Shown here one piece after another: positions 35,917 to 45,653 of a stretch of 64,000 nucleotides of DNA. This stretch comes from Calliopum simillimum (Eukaryota; Arthropoda; Insecta; Diptera; Lauxaniidae). Position numbers and translations under genes: made by a program. Location: assembly GCA_951812925.1 (NCBI GenBank), contig OX638372.1:54868028-54932027 (forward strand). The letters run 5' to 3'. A model generated the notes under the pieces. It was not told the DNA's origin. It saw only the letters and a list, made by a program, of their open reading frames with translations, and made no database searches. How positions within the stretch are numbered: position 1 is the first letter of the stretch; every line of letters starts with the position of its first letter.

Positions 35917-36416
35917 AGGGCCGTCCACACGTACAGTTTTACCTCAAGACTTACCTGCGCAAACCGGTTTGTACAGGTAAGTCTGTACGTATGGACGGCA
36001 AAAGTCAAGTTTGCACAGTCGAAAAGTGCGGCATGTGCTTTCTTTGAATTTCCAAAGAATTTTTTGTGCAAACTAAGCTTGCGCAGGCAAGATGGAACGT
36101 GTGGACGGCGTACAGACCGCGCCATCAATCTGTCGCTTAAATTGCAGTCTTTAAATGCATTTATATTGCATGTGATAGCTCTGTCATGAAAATTATGAGT
36201 TTTTTCATTGATTTTTTTGGAAAAACTACAAAAAAAAAAACAATTCAAACGAAAATAAAATTTTTGCTAGACGTCATGTTGCTATGAAAATGAAGTATAC
36301 TGAAAACTGCACAGACTTGCCTGTGTCGTGTGGATGCTATAAAAAAAGTATGCGCAAACTCTCTAGTTTGCACGAACTAGGTTTGCGCAGGTAAGACTGT
36401 ATGTGTGGACGGCCCT
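35917..36416. mobile_element. 500-bp inverted-repeat element with TTA target duplication
   Basis: The ends AGGGCCGTCCACACGTACAG and, reverse-complemented, AGGGCCGTCCACACATACAG are inverted. They are flanked by TTA at 35914-35916 and 36417-36419. Inverted similarity continues inward (CTTACCTGCGCAAACC...). A further internal copy of GTGTGGACGGC occurs at about 36100. The three-base TTA duplication is as expected for PIF/Harbinger-type elements. No transposase is encoded. Confidence 0.65.
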
Positions 36417-36785
36417 TTACTCAACTCACTGATTAGTCATTTGGCTTGGTAGAATTAGAAGGTGGCGACAGTGAAGGAACATCAATTTCCTATTATTTCT
36501 GGGATAAGTTTAATTGCTTACATTTCATAGTTCTTGCTTTAATTTCCAAATTGAGGCAGTTTCGAATTTCTTTTTCAGGGAATGCAAAATTTTAGCTTCC
36601 AAAGAAAAAAAAATAAAGTAACTTCTAGAACAAAGATAACAAAAGTGGTAAATCATAAATTTTAAGTTACAATACACAATACTTTCTGTATAATAAATGC
36701 AACGAATATTTTTTTAAAACTACGTTACGTACTAAGTAGCAATAACTGTGTTTTAGACGGCAGCGTGTTGACACGTAGTTATAAC

Positions 36786-36905
36786 TGTTCTTCTAAAACG
36801 AGTTTGTGTGCTATCTCCTTCTTATTTTGTTTTACTTTATTCTGCTTTTCGTTTCCGCACCACTTCCCTCCGCTTGCCAAGAAAATCGATAAAAATGTGG
36901 CGCCG
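36786..36905 (+). repeat. Second copy of the repeat at 23091-23212
   Basis: It contains the same ordered words as the first copy (AAAACGAGTTTGTGTGCTAT ... CTTTTCGTTTCCGCACCACT) in the same orientation. The overlapping short ORFs at 36765-37032 are chance. Confidence 0.7.
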
Positions 36906-37460
36906 CTGGTCATCAATATGTCAAACCGAGTTTGGGTTTACATGTTCAATGAACTGCCAATATTTAGTGTTGCTTTGTACGCCAAAGAGAAAACAAAGCA
37001 ACAGCGGATGCAATTTTCATGATAGAAATTGATATGCTGATGGAAATAACAGAAATAAATTTATAAAAAATAGTGAAAGTATCAAAATTTACACCATAAA
37101 TTTATTTAAATGGGTCCACAGCAACAATTTGTCATTTCCAAACCCACTTTATCACCAAAAATATGGGTTTTGGCCGTTTATTAAAATTTTTTAATGAAAT
37201 CTTTTTTTTTAAATTAAAACTAAGAGTCTTTGATAAAAATAATAACAATCAGGTTTCAGTAAATTGATTTTGTCCCAGTCAAAAAATTAAAAAGTTCTCT
37301 TAAAGCTCCCATTAAGCTTCAGCGAAAACCAAAATCATTAAACTATCCGTTTTTGATTAAAAACAAATCATATATGCAAGCCATTTTCATTTCCGCACGA
37401 TTTGTACCTGTTGAAATCTTTTCTTAACTGACTAAAAGTGTACTGAAAAATTTTCACATT

Positions 37461-37785
37461 TACACTGTCAACCTACCCATCAATAAAGTCATCAATACAG
37501 CAGAAAGTCAAAAAATTTTGTTTTTCGGCAATCAGATTGTCAATACAGATTGATGAGTGTTTACATTAACAGTTTCTCATCAATCTGCATACATTCTCAA
37601 ATTGATGAAAAAAAGTCAACTTGGCATCATTGTCATATTGATGGCTAGATTGTTAATGTAAAAAGGCCTTTTGACAAACTGATTGTCAATACAAATTGAT
37701 GAGTGTTTACATGATCAGTTTCTCATCAATTGGCATCACTTTATATTGATGGTTAGGCTGATAATGTAAAAAGGCCTGAAAACAC
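37461..37785. repeat. Tandem and inverted repeat just upstream of nod
   Basis: A unit starting GATTGTCAATACA.ATTGATG occurs at 37535 and 37681, a period of 146 bp. Each copy continues into TTTCTCATCAAT and ends in AATGTAAAAAGGCCT. The outer left end ACACTGTCAACCTACCCATC is roughly the complement of the unit's end (ATATTGATGGTTAGGCTGAT). The structure ends about 50 bp before the likely nod start site, so it may bear on nod expression. Confidence 0.6.
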
Positions 37786-37835
37786 AATAAACACACCCAA
37801 TTATTCGAATTGAATTGGCATCACTTTACGACGCG

Positions 37836-37841
37836 TCAGTT
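37836..37841 (+). promoter_or_regulatory. Candidate initiator of nod
   Basis: TCAGTT matches the fly initiator and lies 235 nt upstream of the nod start codon, after the repeat cluster. No TATA box precedes it at the usual distance. It is a short motif, so this is only suggestive. Confidence 0.3.
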
Positions 37842-38075
37842 TATTTTAATATTTGAAAATCTTGCATTGTGTGTTTTGCAAAAATTTTTTTGTTTGATAT
37901 AAGTTTTTATTATTATTTGTGGAGGAGTTTTATTCGAACTAAAAGTTTTTATAATTTGGCAGTGTTAAATAAAAAACTCAATATCTGCTTAATATATTCA
38001 AAAATAGCAAACCGATTAAGTGAAAGTGTAATTCGGGTTTCAACAACTACTTGGAACTTTTGTTTTTATTTAGTA

Positions 38076-39815
38076 ATGAGCGCTGCATTTGATTGTTCTG
38101 CTGTCAAAATTGCTGTACGGGAGCGACCAACTCGGGAAGTGAATGAAAATGCTGATTCCAATGTGGTCGTTTATCACTCAGCGAGTTCAAATGTATAATC
38201 TTAATTTTTTTTTTAAATTTTACTACGTTCTTTAAAAATATTTGCATTTATATTTCAGATTCTAGTCGTGGACGAACGGCCCTTTGTTTTTGATTATGTG
38301 TTTAGTCCGAAAATCTCACAACAAAAACTATTCGATGATCTCATTAAGCCTTTGGTGGATAAAGTTTTGCAAGGATTTAGTTGCTCTGCTTTGGCTTATG
38401 GCCAGACGGGAACAGGAAAATCCTACACAATGGGGCTAAATTCGAACGTAAGTTTAGATAAATTAAAGGTTTATAGGAACAAGTTTACTTTAGTGGAATT
38501 TCATTTGCATTTTCATTTGACATCAGACATTGCCTTAGCTACTCAATTTTCATAAATTAATGAAGACTTAAATGAGGCCAGCCGCTGTTGTCTTCTGTGG
38601 GATAGCGGCGAATAGATAATAACGGGTCGATTAAAATTCTTAATGGTTTCTTAAATATGTGTTTTTTGAGCAGCTCATGTGGTCCCATTCCTGACTTCAT
38701 AACTATTATTTCGTAAACCTTGCAAAGGCCTCTGATTTTTCTGTCTTGTTTAGCTTTAGCGGCAAGGTCGTTAACAAAACAATAATTCTGTTTAAATATC
38801 CAAATTTAAGTGCAATAAAATGTTTGTCACCTAAGTAGTTGCTCTTGGATGGTGCTGAATTGTTTGGAAAAAGTTCGAGGCACGACAATACAATTATATT
38901 TACGGCTTATAGGGAATTCTGTTATATGGTTAAAATTTGTTTATTGCAGCAAAACTTTGAAGGTGAAAATGTTGGTGTTATTCCACGGTGCCTCAGAGAA
39001 ATTTTTAATTCAGATGACAATAACGAAAATATACAAATGCTACGAAAACGTGAAATTCATATTTCTTTCATTGAAATATACAATGAAAAAGTTTATGATT
39101 TACTTGCCGATAATTCAACAGAACATATTTTTGCTCGTGGTGGCAAGTGTACTTAAGGATGTACGTATGTAAAATTATTATTAATTTTTTTAAAAATTTA
39201 TTCTAGGTTCCAAGTTCACTGGTGGAACACGCAAGAAAATCATAAATCTGCAGGAATGCAGTTGCATTCTTAATCAGGGTAATAAAAATCGGCATGTACG
39301 TCCTACGAAAATGAATTCACAAAGCTCACGTTCCCATGCAATTTTTACAATTCATGTGGAAACAATAGACACCGATAGAACTGTTTCGTCTTGCTTGAAT
39401 TTAGTAGATCTGGCGGGATCAGAAGGGGTGCGGCGCACTGGACATCAAGGAGTTGCAATGTCTGAAGGTGTACACATAAACCAGGGATTGCTTTCAATTG
39501 GAAAAGTTCTGCAAGCATTAACAAAGGGAGATAAGGTTATTCCTTATAGAGATAGTGTGATAAGTTCAGTGCTACAAGGTACATTTATTTTAAACTTAAT
39601 TCCTTTTTAAATAATTACTTGTAAGTCGATAAATACTAAACTTAATGAAACTCTTTATAGACTCTTTACATCCAAACTCGTATTTAACGCTTGTAGCATG
39701 CATTAGTCCACTTAGAGAAGATCTGAGTGAAACTTTATCCACTTTGAGGTTTGCACAAAATGCTAAGCAACTAAAGCATTCACCACAATTAAATACTATT
39801 TTGACTGAACTTAAG
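38076..39815 (+). CDS. nod: NOD-type kinesin, motor domain (exons 1-5)
   Basis: Exons 38076-38192, 38259-38447, 38950-39148, 39207-39578 and 39661-39815 encode residues 1-344; all splice phases agree. NOD is the kinesin-10 relative that pushes achiasmate chromosomes during female meiosis by binding chromosome arms and microtubule plus ends. Visible motor motifs are the P-loop GQTGTGKS (87-94), switch I NSQSSRSH (205-212) and switch II DLAGSE (236-241), followed by GVRRTGHQGVA as in NOD. The usual kinesin VRxRP near the N terminus reads AVRERP. ISPLREDLSETLSTLRFAQNAK ends the motor (ISP.. to ..AK). ATG 38076 is chosen because MSAAFDCSAVKIAVRE has the short pre-motor lead of NOD; the in-frame upstream stretch looks like 5' UTR. 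The exon 3 donor is inferred at T|GTACTT so that phase 1 joins GT of exon 4 to give Cys. Confidence 0.9.
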
Positions 39816-39867
39816 GTAAGCTACACATTTACTTTGTTATTAATAATCTTAACTGATCTTAGGAATC

Positions 39868-42682
39868 TTAGATGTATCCTAAATCAATACAGTCGATGAT
39901 TGTATCACGCATTCTTTTGTTATATGCATTTATATTACTTTGCCCTAATAGTCCAGAGTCTTTTAAATCCGTTGTTGCCCCAGCTTCAATACGTGCACTT
40001 AACTCTTCCAAATCTGGTACTTCATCACTTTCCATAGTTATTATTGGAAGCACAATCATAGCTAGAAGTAAGCCAATTCCACCAAATTTTTGTACCTCTG
40101 AGTAGAAAATATCTTTTGGGAAAAGTTTAACAGAGCTAGAACCGAGCCTTTAAAAATATTTATATAAAAAAAAGCTTTATTTTAGTTAAAAAATGTACAT
40201 AAATTGTTACCTTTCTACATGGTCTCTAAGTTCTTTATAGTAAACATGTAACATTTCATCATAAAAATTCCCGCGGAAGTCTTTGGTTGTACACGTAAAC
40301 AGGTAATACATAATATCAGTTATTGGAGAAGCATAACGCATGACTTGCCAGTCGATCAAACAAGCATCAGTCACAAATTCATCCTATAGTGTATGAAAAA
40401 TTTAAATTGATAGAAAAATAATTTTTAATCAGATAACGTATGATATTCGTATGTTCTAAAAAAGTGTTTACAAAGTATGACCCGTGAATGAAAGCAAAAA
40501 TGGGCGGTATAAGAGATAGTTCATTTATATATGTGACACTTTACAGGAAAAAGTACCTTGTCTCCACTGACAAAATTTCACAGTACAGCTAAAAATAACA
40601 GAGAGAGGGTAAATTTTATCGGTTATCAATTTAAGATGAAATTCAGTGCTTAGACATGTTCTGAACATTTGACACTTGATTTGAGGTCGATTATCAAATT
40701 ACAAATAGCAATAAAAGCGATCTTGCCAAACTGCAACCCAGTAAAAATTGCTAACAAAGCCACAAAAAAAAAAAAAAAATTGGAATGAATTGGAATGTTT
40801 TTTTTAATGGCATCGAAAAGCCGCACAATATACCTTTAAACTTTTCCAATAGGACTCTTTGATGAGAAGGTGTTTCAGCCCACATACAAAGGAAGAAATT
40901 ATTTACTATAATATACAGGCATATTCTCAATTCCGTCGGATTCGGAATGGAATCAATATTAAGGTGCTCTGCGTTATGATATTGAACACCCCATCGGAAT
41001 TACATTGCAGTAAATCGGATTGAAATGTGGAGCTAATTTTATTTACTGCAATGAAAGTCCGATTCCATATTGTTTTTCGAAACGCAGAGCACTTTAAGAT
41101 TGATTTCATTCCGATTCCGATCGAAATCAGAATTGAGAACATGCCTGATAGTATCGATGGAATTAAAAAAAAAAAAGTAGTCACGGCAGTGTACGTCCAA
41201 AAACTGTCTCAACTCCAAAAATTATTCAGCCCGCGCGACAGCTCTGGTTGCGCACACGCCTGCGGTTTATAAACTACTTGTTATAAGCATTCATTAACTA
41301 TACTCACCACATATTTGAAAAGTATATTATTATTCCAACAGTCGCCGTGGCACACTACTGCATACGGTTCGCATTTCTTTCCATCAATATATTCCAACAG
41401 CATGTCAAAAAAAGTACCTCTTCCAAAAAAACGTTGCAACTTTTCTATATATTTTGCATCTTTTTGTGCATTTAAAGTGCTTAGAGCACTTTTCTTTAAT
41501 TCTTCAAAATAAGCAGCTAATTGTGGGTCATTCTTGCGTTGTTCAAATATATCTTGCAACTGCTGAAACTGTAACAATTTTTCTGCAGATTGATCTTTAA
41601 TTGCAAACGAAAGGGCATGTAGTCGGCCATAGATGCGCATTACTAAACGCACATTGTCAACATTAATTGAATCAAAGCGATTAAACATTCGATATCCTTT
41701 TGGTTGTAAATCTTCTAAAAATATTGCTTCATCCATTTCTGTTGTAATTGTACGATAACATCGGGCAATGGCATTAAAACTTTTTTCGGTTTGTATACAT
41801 TTGCTATCTTGAAATTGAATAATCATTGGTAGAAACTGTTGATAAAAAATACCATAATTAGTTAATACATAATAAACATTCACTGCTGGGTAGTTACAGA
41901 TAATTTTCAATTCATATTATAAAAAAAATAAAATTTGGGATGGAATTTTTACATTTCATGAACCGAAAAAAGTCAATTCTTTGATTCCTCACAATGATTT
42001 AAAATTGGAATTGTTTTCTTATTAGCTCCATTCGAAGTAATTTTTAATTGCTAACCATTTGTTAAAAACGAGTGTTCAAACACATAAAATTATATTATTT
42101 TAAATTCTTTATTGCATACTAATCAGTACTAATTTAATTTATATTTAAATATAAAAAAAAATGTCTTTGATTTCCAATGTTATATATTTTAAACTTAAGT
42201 TCAAACCCGACAAATATTTTTCGGTGTTTTCATTTTAGACGACCGCTGAACTATTGCTTAGCGATGATATTTTAAAATCCCATTCCAAATTCAAACTCTT
42301 AAAAAAAAATTATTTTAAGGGATTAAAATTACTTTAGTAATAATCACTACTTAGCTCGTTTAATATTGCATTAATTTTAAAAGTAGATTACCTCATCATA
42401 AGCTTTAGCCTCACGTAAAAAAGCAGGTCGAGCAAAGAATTGTTTACGTCTTATCAAGTTTTGTGGTGGAACTTTCAAAATTAGACTTAATTGTTCTTTG
42501 TCACTTTGTTCAAACATTATTGTTATCCGGTACACAATACCAATGTAGTTGTCGCCCTTCTGCGTTGCAATTTCCAATTTGTATGTATAGTTTTGCTTCG
42601 GAAAATGTTCACATATTAAATCATTTAAACACTTTATAACGGTTTCATTTGGTAAACTTATTTCATTCTCATTTGAACTCAT
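39868..42682 (-). CDS. EcKL family kinase (ecdysteroid kinase-like, DUF227-type), nested in nod intron 5
   Basis: Four minus-strand exons: 42682-42392, 41835-41308, 40383-40211 and 40147-39868, stop TAA at 39868-39870; 423 codons, usual for EcKL proteins. Phases are 0, 0, then AG+G giving Arg. The exon 2 acceptor is set at ATCAACAG|TTTCTACC because it alone keeps phase 0 and yields ..KAYDEFLPMIIQFQ. EcKL kinases belong to the choline-kinase fold and include enzymes that phosphorylate ecdysteroids; many are linked to detoxification. The Brenner motif HGDCWNNN (H260, D262, N267) and the metal-binding DWQ (D284) are intact, as is the lysine-bearing LILKVPP. The substrate cannot be read from sequence. 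The gene lies wholly inside a nod intron on the opposite strand, and its stop is 53 bp from the nod exon 5 donor. No damage is seen. Confidence 0.9.
40916..41147. mobile_element. Miniature inverted-repeat element in EcKL intron 2, 232 bp
   Basis: The ends CAGGCATATTCTCAATTC and, reverse-complemented, CAGGCATGTTCTCAATTC are flanked by ATA on both sides (40913-40915 and 41148-41150). The arms remain complementary for roughly 80-95 bp, through a GTGCTCTGCGTT word on both sides. No coding capacity. Confidence 0.75.
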
Positions 42683-42745
42683 TTTTGTTGTGCTAATTTA
42701 ATTGATACTTATTAAAAGATTATTAGCTTGTTTTATGAGGCACTA

Positions 42746-42754
42746 CCTTTTATA
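42746..42754 (-). promoter_or_regulatory. TATA box of the EcKL gene
   Basis: TATAAAAGG on the minus strand lies 64-72 nt upstream of the EcKL start codon, placing a transcription start near 42720-42725 and a 5' UTR of about 40 nt. The start codon context AACAAAAATGAG is favourable. This indicates that the nested gene has its own promoter inside the nod intron. Confidence 0.6.
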
Positions 42755-42842
42755 GTTTTTTTTCTTTAATTATTATAAGCACGGAAACTATTTGAAGGCA
42801 TAAAACCGCAACTTAAAAAGATAATATTTGTGGTTACGTTCA

Positions 42843-44704
42843 CTTTTTTTTATTTTTTCTAGTTTCCAGCTAGGGATGCAAATCTACGGGTCTTTTGCTG
42901 ATCTCGGGATTTTCGGAACATAAAAAGCATTCCCGAGATTAGTTTTTCGAGAACGTAAAATTTTGGAAAATATATAAAAAACTAGCGGGCTCGGCACACG
43001 TTGTTCTCTTTTTCTGTAGGTTGCGCGTTGAGTTCGATTTGAATGGAAGCTGTTTTATGTGCATATGGGTCCATATGGTTCCACAGAAATGTAAACCGTG
43101 AGCCAAAAAATTAAATCATCATATCTCTCAAAGTATTTAACGTAAATGGATGAGATTTGGTACATATGGATAAAGACATATAATGTGTACTGGGAAAAAT
43201 GGCGGTACTACGCCCCCAAAAAGAAAAATAACTTCATCATATCTCTGAAAATAGTTGATGCACATGAATGAAATTTGATAAGTATGTATGTACACAGCCC
43301 CGGGACAGAAAATGTTCACTAGGAAATTGATGCCCCTAAAAAATAACATAATAAATGAGGTTTGGTACATATATTTTCAACATGTATATCAATAAAATTT
43401 ATATTTTTATTAAAAGTTGAAATATATAATCACCCCTATCTCCAATTGTCATTTCTATTTCGTTTTTAAAGCGTTTTAGTTTTTATCGTCGTCTCGTTTC
43501 TAAATTTGGAGTCTGGAAATATATTGAAACGATGAGGAGCATTTATCAATGAGTTAGTAAAACGAAACAATCACACTTATCATTGTTTTCCCGACCCCTC
43601 AATATAAACTCCTTGTCGTTCCTATATACTTCAATATACTTCAATGTGGCGGGATCTCGGAATGACAGCCCTATTTAAAATTATTACTCGATTTATTCAA
43701 CAAACAACAACTGACTAACAATGTGGTGACTGTAGAATCTTTGTACTTTAATTTAATTTACTTTGCTTTTAATTCAAAAATATTTTCAAAATTTTATACA
43801 ATTTATATTGAAGTTTTCAAATAATTTGAAATGATTCCCGGTGGCGAACGGCACGACGATTCATCGATGACAAATAGAGACAAAATTAGATCATAGGTGA
43901 CAAACGGAGACATTTGTTGACTTCATGCATGAACTTTTAGAACTAATGTCCAAAAAATCACTGATGACTTATGCTGATAATGTCACTGAGTCGTCAGTGT
44001 GCTAGCGACTCGTAGCAGATAATATCAGTATGATTTCCTCATGAATAAGTCACTTATGCATATACTTCCGACTGAGTTGCAGAGGAAAATGTCATCGCGT
44101 TTTCACTAATGATTTTGTCACAAACAAGTCAGCATAGATCTGGAAAAAATTGTGTTTTTTGGTTTTGCATTTGTTTTTATTAAATTTATTAATTAATAAA
44201 TTTTAATTTACATTAATAAAATAAACAATCTTTTTAAACATGACACTAACAACTAAGGCCTTTGGCCCTAATTAAAAATACTTATAAACAAATGAAAATA
44301 ACTAAGTACTATTAAATATGTCATAGCATCAAAGTTTAACTTTTTGGTGGGTGTTATTCCAATAGTAGGTATAATCTTGTGTTCCTGTGCCTTGGTGAGA
44401 TATTAGGCACTAAAGGTCGAGAAAATCTGTTTTATGTAAATATCTCGCTAAGTGTTGTTTATACAAAAAACTTTTGGTTCACAATTTTATAGCTCGGACT
44501 GAGTTTTCTATACAAAACTGTCCGAGCTTCAAAATTGTGGACCAACATTTTTTTTTAGAAATAACCCTTTGCAAGATATTTGCAAAAAACTAATTTTCTC
44601 GACTTTTTTACCGATATCTAACGAAAGCACCATCTCAAGATTTGACTTAAGCAAAGGGTCATATCTCATATCTCACTTAAAAAAATTCAGATTTGATCCT
44701 ATGG
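42843..44704. repeat. Repeat-derived sequence in nod intron 5
   Basis: At 42985 the words GGCTCGGCACACGTTGTTCT and TCTGTAGGTTGCGCG match the repeat starts at 9215, 13975 and 27610. Further along, ATTTGGTACATATG with GGCGGTACTACGCCC recalls the GGTGCCACGCC repeats. A CCCGGTGGCG word at 43837 has an inverted partner at 49197-49206. Near 44480-44540, ACAATTTTATAGCTCGGAC and GTCCGAGCTTCAAAATTGT form a 19-bp-arm hairpin. No gene is present. Confidence 0.45.
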
Positions 44705-45621
44705 CCACGGTGCTCTTGAACAGTCGATAGGTTTTTTGGCTATGTGGAGAAAATCTGTGAATGGGATTTCATTTGTATTAGTTTAGTGGTCTGGAAAATA
44801 CAAATCCCATATAAAAATAAAAAAAAATCGGAAAAAAACGCAACAAACAAGTATGAAAATAGTTATATTTAATGTATTTTAGAATTCTTAATCCGAATCC
44901 GGCCTTAAAATTGCTATATCTTATACGGTTTTTGAGATATCTTAGCCTAAACAAGGAAAAAAGACCGTTTTTGCTATATTTTGAAGTTATATAACTTGAA
45001 TACAGAACATTTATACCCCAAATTCGATACTTTATTTGAAAGCTGCAATCTTTTTCTTTAAAACTGCATTTAAATAATGTCAATAGCTTAATTTTTCTCT
45101 GAAATATCGTAGACTGAATTAATGACAAAACACGTTTTTAGCACTTTTTTAACTTTTTAGGTTAGGATATCTCCGAGAAAAATAAAGATATCGACATTAT
45201 TTGAATTAAGTTTAGAAGATTGATTAAAGTTTTCTATTTCTGCATCAGAATTTATGGATATACGTCCTGTTATATAGCTCCAAAGCACAACAATAAAAAA
45301 TAGCGTCGGCTTTTTTTCCTTGCTTAGGCTTAGATATCTCAAAAACCGTATAAGATACAGCAATTCTAAGGACGGATTCGGATTCAGCATTGCAAAATAC
45401 ATTAGAAATAACTATTTTTATATTTGTTTGTTGCGTTTTTTTTTCTGAATTTTTTTTATTTTATATGGGATATGTATTTTTGCGAAATTTCGCGGGGATG
45501 ATCAGCTACAATTTCGGGGTTTGCATTTTTCAGACCACTAAGCCAATACAAATGAAACCCCATTCACAGATTTTCTCCACATATTCAAAAAACCTATCGA
45601 CTGTTCAAGAGCACCGTGTGG
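44705..45621. repeat. Large palindrome, arms of about 440 bp
   Basis: The left arm begins GCCACGGTGCTCTTGAACAG and the right arm ends with its complement at 45590-45621. Matching continues inward through GTGGAGAAAATCTGTGAATG, AACGCAACAAACAA, CTTATACGGTTTTTGAGATA and GTTAGGATATCTCCGAGAAA, with the centre near 45150. Arms are diverged (roughly 75-85% by eye), with an extra segment of about 70 bp in the right arm. Central words recur at 57440-57860. The only ORFs are chance frames of 78-116 codons. Confidence 0.75.
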
Positions 45622-45653
45622 CGTAGGTCAGCCAGCCGCTGGCAATTATTCTA

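Noticed and set aside
36765..37032. ORFs of 74-85 codons upstream of nod
   Set aside because: They overlie the 120-bp repeat shared with 23091 and have no conserved features.
37869..38075. Upstream in-frame extension of nod exon 1
   Set aside because: It is open but starts at a non-ATG codon and encodes hydrophobic, non-conserved residues; NOD has only a short lead before its motor, so ATG 38076 is preferred.
41836..41910. Longer EcKL exon 2 starting near 41910
   Set aside because: No acceptor there keeps phase 0 with exon 1, and the extra residues are not family-like; the acceptor at 41837-41836 fits both phase and family sequence.
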